Assembly (NCBI GenBank): GCA_016214225.1
Contig: JACROX010000053.1
Coordinates: 1-19,028 of the forward strand
DNA: 19,028 bases
Direction: 5' to 3'
Origin: Candidatus Peregrinibacteria bacterium
GTDB taxonomy: Bacteria > Patescibacteriota > Gracilibacteria > UBA1369 > LOWO2-01-FULL-3
Part shown: positions 1 through 7,181 of the stretch, piece after piece
How positions within the stretch are numbered: the stretch's first letter is position 1
How the letters are laid out: every line of letters starts with the position of its first letter
Translations under genes and position numbers: made by a program
The notes under the pieces: generated by a model
What the model saw: the letters and a program-made list of their open reading frames with translations, nothing else
The model's database searches: none
Told to the model about the DNA's origin: nothing

Positions 1-241
1 AGGAAAAGAGAAACTTAATAAATGGTACGAAAAGATTAACGAATCATCAATTCCCGAGCTTATTTCAGCGGCAAATACGATCAAGGCAAATGAAGGAAAA
101 ATTCTCAATTACTTTTATACAAGATCTACAAACGCTTCAGAGGAAAGTTTCAATGCAAAATTAAAAGGATTTCGATCGTTGTTAAGAGGAGTCGGAAATA
201 TTAATTTCTTCCTTTTTCGTGTTGAAAAATTATTCGCCTAA
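1..241 (+). CDS. ISL3-family transposase, C-terminal part (5' end outside window)
   Basis: The frame starting at base 2 is open for 79 residues and stops with TAA at 239-241. It reads NYFYTRSTNASEESFNAK followed by LKGFRSLLRGVGNINFF and ends in KLFA. This is the C-terminal signature of ISL3-family (DDE) transposases; the second E of NASEES is in the position of the third catalytic acidic residue. The protein would cut and rejoin IS ends. The start and the first two catalytic acids lie left of the window, so completeness cannot be judged. No lesion is visible in the part present. The end overlaps the 3' end of the minus-strand giant gene by 41 bases. Family assignment is from recognition of the conserved tail and is quite secure. 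Confidence 0.85.
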   Translation, partial: GKEKLNKWYEKINESSIPELISAANTIKANEGKILNYFYTRSTNASEESFNAKLKGFRSLLRGVGNINFFLFRVEKLFA

Positions 242-3200
242 ATTTTTCTCCATGAAAAAATCGTATGATCCTTTTCTTGCCGCGGGATTCGCGGAGGATT
301 ATTTTTGGGACTTTCACGGGCTGACCGTCCGGTCCGCCTACTAAAACAATCGCTTCATCTCTATTTGGACTTAATAAAAACGCGTAATCATTATATCCGG
401 GGTGTCCTTTCTCCACTCTGTATAAGTTAACGCCGCGAAGCCTTTCATGATTTCGACTATCCGGTTTTTCCGGAATTATTTCATAGAGACTGCTGTCTGC
501 TTCCTGCGGCCTTGAAGGTTTCCTTTTTTTGTCCATGTCCGTGTTTTCTTCTCTCGTTTCTGCCGAAAGTGCATCGCCAAGCGCTTTTCTTGCTTCTTCG
601 CCCACTTGATTCTTTATGCTTTCCAGAAGCATGTTTGCCGCGACGGCTTGCATTCTGTGTTCCTCTGAAAGGAATTTCCATATCTTATGAAAATACCCCT
701 GCCTGTATCCGCTACCGGTTTCGACAAAGAAAAAGTTCTCTGAGACGTCTGTTCTTTCACCAAACTGCGCGGAGACTCGCGGATTTTTCATTATTGAAAG
801 GTTTCCGCGGTTGTGTGTTTCCAAGTATTCTCTAAGGTTTTTGTCCGTGTAATTTCCCCCGTTGTCCGTTGCTGCCGATCCTATATGTGTGTACGCGAGT
901 ATTTCATTTGTTTCTTTGTCGTATAAAACGACGTACGCGACTTTTGTTTTCCCAAAGTCTATTTCCACCGTTGAGGTTTCTTTGTATATTCGCTCCATTT
1001 CGTCGGACATTTCCCATGGGGTCGCCATGTATTTTTTGTTCCCGATTCTGACTTTTGTGTGTGATTTTACTTTTTCCAGCCGGAATAATCTTCCTCCTTT
1101 TGTCATGGTTTTTCCTACTTTTCCTTTGGCGGGGACGAGGAAATATTCCACGCCATCCATCTCTGTTATTTCATAATCACTCTCTGAAAACTTCACGGGC
1201 ATTCTGTATGCTCTTTCTCCGCCCCATGCCGTTTTTACTCTTACAGCCTCCATTAATCGGGTTCTTATTTCATCTTTAATTTCTTCCATGGGGACTTCTT
1301 CACCTTCAAATTCTATATTTTCGCCGGGCATAATTTCTTTTAATTTATCTTTTACAACATATGTTTTTTCGTCTTTTTTAAAGAACAGGCCTTCTATTTT
1401 TCTGTATCTTCTTCCGTCTCGGGTATACATCGGCCACTCGGTTATGTCTTTTTCTCCCAGTTCTATAAGGGCGAATGCCTTACAAATTTCTTCGAGGCTT
1501 TTAAGTTTGTCTTTTTGATGTCCGTTTCTTTCTTCCGCCGGCTTGTCCATCATTAGCGCGGAGCAAGCGATACGTCTTTTGACCCTTAGTGTGAGCTTGG
1601 GGGTTATCGCTCCTTCGGGGGTAAGAGGTCTGATGTCCGATATGTCTCTTGACCCGCCTTTCGACTTATCCCCTTGCGTATGCAATACTCTGCTGTACGG
1701 GCCTATTTCCGAAACCGTTTTTAGCGCCAAGCTTTCTACGGCCAAAAGCCAAAGGTGATTGTAAAGCGGATGAGTTTTGTCTATGCCCGGAATAAACGCG
1801 ACGCCTTTTCTGTCTAAAAATACGGAGATTGGTATTTCGCCCGTTTCTCTTGAGTGGAAGATCAGTTCATAGTATCCCGCCAGATTATTTTTTTCTCCAG
1901 GGGTCGCGGTGTAATTCCTTGCTTCCTCCTCAGGTATTCCAAAATCTTCCAAAATTTTTGCCATTACGTCCTTTCCGAATATCCTCATGTATTTTACGTG
2001 GGCCGAAAGCGGGTTTGATTTGTCTGTCGCCGAATTGTATGAAGTGTCGGGTCTGTCCATGTCTCTGCACCGTGTCAGTATTTCTATATATTTAAAAATC
2101 AAACCTATGCGCTCTTCATCCGACGGGAAGTTTGGGTCGTTCGCCATTCTTGGCAGGTCTTTTGCTATTCGTTCACATATAGAGGTATTTCTTTCTTTAA
2201 GCCCCTCTATTCCTTTAGATTTTACTTCGAATCTTCCTTGCGCGGTGAAAAAATCCGCCACTTTTCTTTTAAATCCGTCCAGCTCCGCTTGTCTTATCAT
2301 TGTCGCGTCTTCGGTTAGTTCCGGATTTCCTCCCGTTCCTCTTCCTGCTAAATTTTCTATACACGCGGCTTCCAAAATACGTGCAAGTAAGGCTCTTTTT
2401 GCTGCTTGGGTGTCCGAATTCGGCATGTGCGGTTTCTTCATGTTGAAGCTTTCGCCGAACTCTATTGTTATGAATTTTCTTTCCAGCCGTGTTTTTTTGT
2501 CCGGAGTAAGGGTGCAAACGGCCTTGAATATTGTTGGGTTTCCCGGTAAGGGCGTGTCCGCTTCGTCCGTTTTATCCATTGGCTCGAAGCGAATACTGTC
2601 TATGTCGAAAAACTGTTTTAAACAAGAAGATTGCGCGGTTTTTGTTTCCGTTTGCGCCGAACCCCAGTCGATGTCCGTACTTTCAAGGCTTTCTCTTGCG
2701 AGCCTGATTGTTTCCCTGAGGGATCCGGCGATTATTGCCAGTTTAGCGTTGCTGTCTCCGCTCAGGAATCTTTGTATGTTGGGGTCTTTCAGTTTTTCTT
2801 CAATGTGATCTTCAAGGGGCTTTTCTTTATATGATTCGATTGACAGCCGTTCTTTTGCCGCTTCAATATGTTTTTTAAGAATCTGGCTTGGTTCAGAGTG
2901 TCTTTCCAGTAAAGATAATGCTTTTTCGTATCTTGGTCGAGAAAGTCTTTGAGGAGAAAGCAAACAAAGACAGAGCGGGGCAACCAAATCACGATGTTTG
3001 TCGTAGTCGGGGAATTTATAAATTATTTTTTCCGCGTCTTCGGTTTTGCCATCTTTGATTAAATGTCCGGCTGCTCTTATTATCGCGTCCTCCGCGGCGC
3101 ATGGAGGAAGAAATGTTTTTTCAGAGAGAGTGGTCGCGGCGGTGCTTGCTTCATGGGTGGACTTTGCTCTGTGTAGTGCTTCACATAGACAGATTGCGTG

Positions 3201-5003
3201 TTGAACGATTTTTGGCGTGCCTTCTCCTTTTACCGCTTGTTTTTTGGCCTCCGGATTTCCAGCCCTGAATATGCATTTTAATCCGTAATAAGCTGAGCCT
3301 CTTAAAAGAGCCCAATCTTTTGTTCTTGCCTTGTTGCAGAGGTCAATGGCTTTTTGGTCTTCTTCCATGAGGTAATATGCTTCTAAAAGTCTTGCCAACA
3401 TAATATTTTGTGTATCCAGAGGGATGTGAGTCGCGCCCGCTTCTTCGGCTTCAAATAATCTTTCCATGACCGTCGCGATTGTTCGCGGATTTTCAGCGGT
3501 TTCTATAAGTTCGTTTAAGGCACTTGGAATAGACATTAATTTTGCCGTCAGTTCTTTATCTTTGGCATTCCCTTTTTCTATAATCCAATTGACGAGTGTG
3601 TCGGTGTCTCCTTCAACGGCTTTTTTAACTAGAAGCTGAACTTCTTCATAAGCTTTTTTCTTCTTCAAGGGCTCTCTGCACAAGGCGTCCAATATTTTTG
3701 GCAGCCCCGAGCCACGCAGCGATTTTATGGCCACTTCCGCTTCATAGTCCAGCCTATCCATGTATTCGTTTTCGTCTCCCTCCACGTAACAGTTCGGGAT
3801 TAACAGTTGAGTTTCTATTTCAAGATGTTTCCATAATGGATTTTCCCTTGAGTCTTCGGTGTCTTCTTGTCTCCGTCCCACGAAGTCTATTCTGCCGGAG
3901 GGATATATTTTGGGGATAACTTTGCGCAGCTCTCTAATCAGTGCTTGCGCCTCTAAATAGTCTCCTTTGTGGCAAAGGCAATATCTGTGTATATAGCTTT
4001 GAATCAGTTGTACTCTCGGAAGTTTTTTATCGGTCGCTTTTGCCTCTCCTTTTCTTACGATTGCAAGTAATGCGCCGAAGGTTTGTTTTAGCATGCTGAA
4101 GACGAGCTTATCTCCTTCGTTATGCTGGGTTATTATTTCTATAAACAGTGAGCTTTTTGTTATGTCCATGGACGTAATTACGGCCAAATGCCGTCCGATA
4201 AAAGTCATTGCTTGTTTCATTTTTCCTTTGGCTTTTTGAAATTCGAAATACGTATCCAGAAATTCTATGCGATGGCGGCCTCTTTCGTCTTTGCAGTTTA
4301 CTATTGCCGCCTCGAGAATGAGGACCGTTTCGTCGGGGAATTGATCGGTGAGATCGCGATCGTGGTAATCCTGCAGAAGGTATGTTACCAAAAGGTCTCT
4401 GCCTTCTCGTATCGTTGCAACTCCTGTGTACATCATTGCTCTTCGCCAACATTCGTCTATGTCCGCTTGTGTGTATGTGACTTCTTCTCCCTGATCGAGA
4501 TGGTATTTCCCGTTTTGCGCGGCGCGACGGAAGAATTTTTCGTAAGTCATTGCTTGTTCAAAGCTAAGACTTTCGAGGTCAATGGGGATTTTGAGTATTA
4601 TATCCGGAGTCATGGAATTAATACTCGCCAATTTCAGGCCATTTGTCAGCTCCCTGGATTTTAGCCTCTTAGCCTGCATTTGTTTTAAAAGTTCTCCTGC
4701 CATCCTCCCTTCAGCGGAATTTTCATCTATCAGGAGCTTTTTTTCTTCCCATCCATCCGTTCTTGTTGACTTTTCGCCACCTGACAGGTCGGGGATTGGT
4801 ATGTTTACAAATCGCGCGCCGTGTTTTGCCGTCATGCCGGGTGGATTTGCTTGCTTTAGAGTTAACGGTTTTGTTGTCGCAGGCTGGTGGCCTGGAGGAT
4901 TTTGGATTCCAGGCGTGGGTTCGAGGTCGGCTATAGCAATGACATCTTCCTCTGTAGACAGGGATTCTTTATTGTCCGATGGGGCTAGTGTGTCTATGGA
5001 CAT
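201..5003 (-). CDS. Giant (1600-residue) cytoplasmic protein of unknown function
   Basis: I do not recognise this family. The start ATG at 5003 opens MSIDTLAPSDNKESL. Residues 1-100 are polar and proline-rich, probably disordered, with no signal peptide, and I see no transmembrane segment anywhere. Roughly residues 110-800 are alternating amphipathic helices with TPR/SEL1-like spacing (for example around IMLARLLEAYYLMEEDQKAI), suggesting an alpha-solenoid scaffold. The last ~700 residues are mixed alpha/beta, with beta-rich blocks near 1280-1400 and a charged linker near 1490-1520. No Walker, nuclease or protease motif stands out. Cysteines are scattered, not clustered. No Shine-Dalgarno site precedes the ATG. 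The last ~23 codons (below base 271) probably come from an IS end, so the natural C-terminus may be lost. The open frame is certain; the function is unknown. Confidence 0.9.
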   Translation of the reverse strand: MSIDTLAPSDNKESLSTEEDVIAIADLEPTPGIQNPPGHQPATTKPLTLKQANPPGMTAKHGARFVNIPIPDLSGGEKSTRTDGWEEKKLLIDENSAEGRMAGELLKQMQAKRLKSRELTNGLKLASINSMTPDIILKIPIDLESLSFEQAMTYEKFFRRAAQNGKYHLDQGEEVTYTQADIDECWRRAMMYTGVATIREGRDLLVTYLLQDYHDRDLTDQFPDETVLILEAAIVNCKDERGRHRIEFLDTYFEFQKAKGKMKQAMTFIGRHLAVITSMDITKSSLFIEIITQHNEGDKLVFSMLKQTFGALLAIVRKGEAKATDKKLPRVQLIQSYIHRYCLCHKGDYLEAQALIRELRKVIPKIYPSGRIDFVGRRQEDTEDSRENPLWKHLEIETQLLIPNCYVEGDENEYMDRLDYEAEVAIKSLRGSGLPKILDALCREPLKKKKAYEEVQLLVKKAVEGDTDTLVNWIIEKGNAKDKELTAKLMSIPSALNELIETAENPRTIATVMERLFEAEEAGATHIPLDTQNIMLARLLEAYYLMEEDQKAIDLCNKARTKDWALLRGSAYYGLKCIFRAGNPEAKKQAVKGEGTPKIVQHAICLCEALHRAKSTHEASTAATTLSEKTFLPPCAAEDAIIRAAGHLIKDGKTEDAEKIIYKFPDYDKHRDLVAPLCLCLLSPQRLSRPRYEKALSLLERHSEPSQILKKHIEAAKERLSIESYKEKPLEDHIEEKLKDPNIQRFLSGDSNAKLAIIAGSLRETIRLARESLESTDIDWGSAQTETKTAQSSCLKQFFDIDSIRFEPMDKTDEADTPLPGNPTIFKAVCTLTPDKKTRLERKFITIEFGESFNMKKPHMPNSDTQAAKRALLARILEAACIENLAGRGTGGNPELTEDATMIRQAELDGFKRKVADFFTAQGRFEVKSKGIEGLKERNTSICERIAKDLPRMANDPNFPSDEERIGLIFKYIEILTRCRDMDRPDTSYNSATDKSNPLSAHVKYMRIFGKDVMAKILEDFGIPEEEARNYTATPGEKNNLAGYYELIFHSRETGEIPISVFLDRKGVAFIPGIDKTHPLYNHLWLLAVESLALKTVSEIGPYSRVLHTQGDKSKGGSRDISDIRPLTPEGAITPKLTLRVKRRIACSALMMDKPAEERNGHQKDKLKSLEEICKAFALIELGEKDITEWPMYTRDGRRYRKIEGLFFKKDEKTYVVKDKLKEIMPGENIEFEGEEVPMEEIKDEIRTRLMEAVRVKTAWGGERAYRMPVKFSESDYEITEMDGVEYFLVPAKGKVGKTMTKGGRLFRLEKVKSHTKVRIGNKKYMATPWEMSDEMERIYKETSTVEIDFGKTKVAYVVLYDKETNEILAYTHIGSAATDNGGNYTDKNLREYLETHNRGNLSIMKNPRVSAQFGERTDVSENFFFVETGSGYRQGYFHKIWKFLSEEHRMQAVAANMLLESIKNQVGEEARKALGDALSAETREENTDMDKKRKPSRPQEADSSLYEIIPEKPDSRNHERLRGVNLYRVEKGHPGYNDYAFLLSPNRDEAIVLVGGPDGQPVKVPKIILRESRGKKRIIRFFHGEKFRRIIFQHEKGRN
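242..271. mobile_element. Probable right-hand end of the ISL3-type element
   Basis: Just after the transposase stop lies a stretch that, read from the outside inward on the minus strand, begins GGATCATACG at base 271 and continues into an A/T-rich segment with TTCATGGAG. ISL3-family inverted repeats commonly begin with GG and lie a few tens of bases beyond the transposase stop, so this is a reasonable terminal repeat. The other end is outside the window and cannot be compared, so the boundary is an inference. Confidence 0.35.
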
Positions 5004-5063
5004 GCGTAAATATTAAATGGCACGTTAATCTATGATATTTGGGGGATTAAGTAAAGGGGTTTC

Positions 5064-5384
5064 TTATTTTGCCGCGAGTCCGAATTGGAAAAAATAATTA
5101 TCCAGAGCTTCAATCGAAGTATCGTATTGATTTTTGCCAAAGAAAATATCGCATAAAACCTCACGGACACGCGCTATTTCCTTGTAGCCCTTTTTCCATC
5201 TTGGATCCGAAAGAGTGAGGTCTATCAACTCCAACGACCTGTCAAAAGCCGAATCAAGTCGGTTTTGATCTTTGTTTTGAGAAATTACCATGCGATGAAT
5301 TTCACTGCCAATATTTCCCATTTGTTCCGCAAGGGACATTGTAAACCATTTTCCATTTGCTAACTTTGCATGAATTGTATTCAT
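5064..5384 (-). CDS. Small helical protein paired with DUF5674 protein
   Basis: This 106-residue protein starts MNTIHAKLANGKWFTMSLAE and carries GNIGSEIHRMV, FDRSLELIDLTLSDPRWK and EIARVREVLCDIFFG blocks. It looks wholly alpha-helical, with four predicted helices, no signal peptide and no membrane segment. I recognise the pattern as a small conserved family often seen in CPR and other bacteria, but I know of no assigned function. Its ATG (5384-5382) overlaps the TGA of the upstream DUF5674 gene in an ATGA, so the two are almost certainly translationally coupled and their products probably act together. The pairing resembles a toxin-antitoxin arrangement in layout only; no toxin motif is visible. 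Confidence 0.9.
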   Translation of the reverse strand: MNTIHAKLANGKWFTMSLAEQMGNIGSEIHRMVISQNKDQNRLDSAFDRSLELIDLTLSDPRWKKGYKEIARVREVLCDIFFGKNQYDTSIEALDNYFFQFGLAAK

Positions 5385-5722
5385 AATTCAATCAAATTAT
5401 TTACAACGATGAGGATTTTTTCTCTGATTGCTTTGTCAATCACGTCTCGTGAACGATTATTTTGGCGTGGACGGATATTTATCATGGAGTCGAATTCAAT
5501 CATTCTATCACCTGTTTTATCCATATAAATATTAATTCCCCATAAATTTTCTTGGCTTGAGCCGCGTTCGAGAAGCATCGCCTCTTCGTCCGCGTGCAGT
5601 TCTCCGCCGACAACCATCGTCAGTAATTCAATATCAACAACTGCTTTAACCATATCTCCAAAGCGCCCTTTTGCGATACCTGCAAGTTCTTTTTTGCTGA
5701 TTTTTTTGTCTATAAATTTCAT
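5381..5722 (-). CDS. DUF5674 family protein
   Basis: This 113-residue protein begins MKFIDKKISKKELAGIAKGRFGD. It contains the blocks I associate with DUF5674: VKAVVDIE, GGELHADEE, LWGINIY, IEFDSMINIRP and NRSRDV. The dense conserved acidic and His residues (ELHADEE, EFDSMINIRP) suggest a metal- or nucleic-acid-related active site, but the biochemical role is unknown. It is the first gene of a two-gene unit, and its TGA stop overlaps the ATG of the downstream 106-residue gene. This TGA also shows that UGA is a stop codon here. The start was chosen because the conserved N-terminus begins there; no Shine-Dalgarno site is seen (AACTCTC before ATG). Confidence 0.88.
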   Translation of the reverse strand: MKFIDKKISKKELAGIAKGRFGDMVKAVVDIELLTMVVGGELHADEEAMLLERGSSQENLWGINIYMDKTGDRMIEFDSMINIRPRQNNRSRDVIDKAIREKILIVVNNLIEL

Positions 5723-5760
5723 GAGAGTTGATTTAAGCTTACACTTGAGAGGATAGCTAA

Positions 5761-5870
5761 TTTACCGATTGCTTACAACTGAAAGTCAAGGGACTTGAAA
5801 ACAAATCCACAAAACCAAAATCAAATCCAAGGGAAACTCCAATAAGAATAAAAGAAAGGGTGATAGAACT
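5761..5870 (+). pseudogene. Probable IS481/IS3-like transposase remnant
   Basis: Between the DUF5674 start and the ATPase operator, the plus-strand frame opened after a TAA at 5758-5760 encodes LKVKGLENKSTKPKSN followed by PRETPIRIKERVIEL. This resembles the linker and second helix-turn-helix of IS481/IS3-type transposases, where GL(x)(D/N)(R/K)S..P and a RTP..I...I.ELR pattern is typical. The similarity stops abruptly near 5870, where the frame continues with unrelated residues until a TGA inside the operator region. No start codon or catalytic domain is present. I read it as a decayed fragment; a chance resemblance over ~31 residues is possible. Confidence 0.4.
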
Positions 5871-5944
5871 TCTTCCCGGAATTAAATTTATCTTTCGAAG
5901 TTCAACAAAAACTTTTCAAACTAAAAATCGCTTGATCTGTCGGT

Positions 5945-5971
5945 ATAGTATACGATGCCATCGTATACTAT
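5945..5971. promoter_or_regulatory. Perfect palindrome (operator candidate 1) upstream of ATPase gene
   Basis: Bases 5945-5957 (ATAGTATACGATG) and 5959-5971 (CATCGTATACTAT) are exact 13-base inverted arms around a single C at 5958. It ends one base before the -35 element of the ATPase promoter. A second, related palindrome lies 33 bases downstream centre to centre, about three helical turns, so both face the same side of the DNA. This strongly suggests cooperative binding of a dimeric regulator; its identity is unknown. Confidence 0.75.
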
Positions 5972-5972
5972 C

Positions 5973-6002
5973 TTGACATTCTATACGATACTATCGTACA
6001 AT
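5973..6002 (+). promoter_or_regulatory. Sigma-70 type promoter of the ATPase gene, apparently leaderless
   Basis: TTGACA at 5973-5978 is a perfect -35. TACAAT at 5997-6002, 18 bases later, is a one-mismatch -10. Transcription would start about seven bases on, which is the ATG at 6009 itself. There is no properly spaced Shine-Dalgarno site, and the AGGG at 6004-6007 is only one base from the ATG. The mRNA is therefore probably leaderless. Confidence 0.75.
5982..6000. promoter_or_regulatory. Second palindrome (operator candidate 2) between -35 and -10
   Basis: TATACGATA (5982-5990), a central C (5991) and TATCGTACA (5992-6000) form an inverted repeat with eight of nine matching pairs. The core TATACGAT/ATCGTA is shared with the upstream palindrome. 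It occupies the spacer of the ATPase promoter and enters the -10 box, so a bound protein should block RNA polymerase. Only the outer positions deviate from the first copy. Confidence 0.65.
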
Positions 6003-6008
6003 TAGGGC

Positions 6009-7181
6009 ATGGAGGAAATATTGTATAGGTACAATCCGTGGTGGGAAAAAAAATATGAACTTAAAGAGCTCTACCCCAGAGCTTCGATTTTGACTTTGAT
6101 GAAAAATAATCTGACAAATAAGCAGGTTGTTTTTCTTACAGGACTGAGAAGGGTGGGGAAAACAAGCTTAATGCGTCTTCTGATAAAAAATCTGATTGAT
6201 GAAGAAAAAATTATTCCCAAAAATATTTTTTATGTAAGCATGGATGACTATGTTCTTGGGAAAAAAACAATTATCGAATTGCTTGAAGAATACAGAAAAA
6301 TACACGAAATACGTTTTCAGGAAAAAATTTTTGTTTTCCTGGATGAAATAACTTATCAAGACAATTTCGAATTACAACTAAAAAACATTGTTGACGGTCA
6401 GAATGTGAAAATTTATGCCTCATCTTCCAGCGCTTCAATTTTAAAAAATAAAAAGGTTCATCTTACGGGAAGAAATATAATTATTGAAGTATTGCCTCTG
6501 GATTTCGAAGAATATTTGCAGTTCAAAAAAATAATACTGGAAAAAAGCAACCAACATCTAGTGAGTAAATATTTTGAAAATTTTATGCAAAACGGTGGCT
6601 TGCCTGAATATGTCATGCACAACGACATCGAATATTTAAAGGAGCTCGTTGATGATATTATCTACAAAGATATCGCGGCAATTCATAATCTTAAAAATCA
6701 ACAAAACCTCAAAGATTTTTTTCTGCTCTTAATGGAAAGGGCGGGGAAATTAGTCAGCATAAATAAAGTTGCTAATATTTTGAATATATCGGCCGATTCA
6801 GCAAAGCGCTATCTAAGGCTATTTGAAGACACGTATCTAATACATACCGTTCAGCGTATGGGAAAAATAAACGAAAGAATAATTTCACCTAAAAAAATAT
6901 ATGCCGCAGATCTAGGCATAAGAGCGCTATTTACGGGATTGCGGGACAAAGGTAGTTTTTTTGAAAATTATGTATACTTGAAGATAAAAAAACAAAAACC
7001 AAGATATTTGCTTGAAAAAGGGGTAGAAATAGATTTTTTTACCGAGAAAAAAGTTTTAATTGAAGTGAAATATAATAGTGATCTGACGGAAAAACAAAAA
7101 AAACTTTGCGACAAAACTAAGGCTAATAAAAAAATAACCGTGAAATCAGTTAACGACATAAAGCTACTTAGGAATCTGTGA
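6009..7181 (+). CDS. AAA-family ATPase with DUF4143 domain (COG1373 type)
   Basis: The 390-residue protein opens with MEEILYRYNPWWEKKYEL, the usual beginning of this family, which fixes the start. Walker A is GLRRVGKTS (45-53), Walker B IFVFLDEI (107-114), and the SSSSAS..L..LTGR block lies at 138-155. A winged-helix-like segment, VSINKVANILNISADSAKRY, spans 249-268. The C-terminal part has the PD-(D/E)XK-like pattern E319, EIDFF (340-344) and IEVKY (351-355), so it may fold as a nuclease-like domain. These proteins are common in CPR and archaea; their cellular role is not established. The gene is visibly richer in A/T and in A-runs than its neighbours and has its own operator-promoter. It overlaps the antisense tail of a truncated secreted-protein gene, which suggests arrival as a cassette. 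The stop is TGA. Confidence 0.93.
   Translation: MEEILYRYNPWWEKKYELKELYPRASILTLMKNNLTNKQVVFLTGLRRVGKTSLMRLLIKNLIDEEKIIPKNIFYVSMDDYVLGKKTIIELLEEYRKIHEIRFQEKIFVFLDEITYQDNFELQLKNIVDGQNVKIYASSSSASILKNKKVHLTGRNIIIEVLPLDFEEYLQFKKIILEKSNQHLVSKYFENFMQNGGLPEYVMHNDIEYLKELVDDIIYKDIAAIHNLKNQQNLKDFFLLLMERAGKLVSINKVANILNISADSAKRYLRLFEDTYLIHTVQRMGKINERIISPKKIYAADLGIRALFTGLRDKGSFFENYVYLKIKKQKPRYLLEKGVEIDFFTEKKVLIEVKYNSDLTEKQKKLCDKTKANKKITVKSVNDIKLLRNL

Noticed and set aside
1987..2808. 273-codon plus-strand open frame inside the giant gene
   Set aside because: It is antisense to a continuous 1600-codon gene, with low-complexity Ser/Leu composition typical of an antisense shadow and no recognisable domain.
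5945..6000. The two palindromes as a short CRISPR array or IS ends
   Set aside because: Only two unequal copies, no spacer regularity, and they coincide exactly with promoter elements, so operators explain them better.
5381..7181. UGA recoded as glycine, as in some CPR lineages
   Set aside because: TGA ends the DUF5674 and ATPase genes at the expected family lengths, one in an ATGA overlap, so it works as stop.
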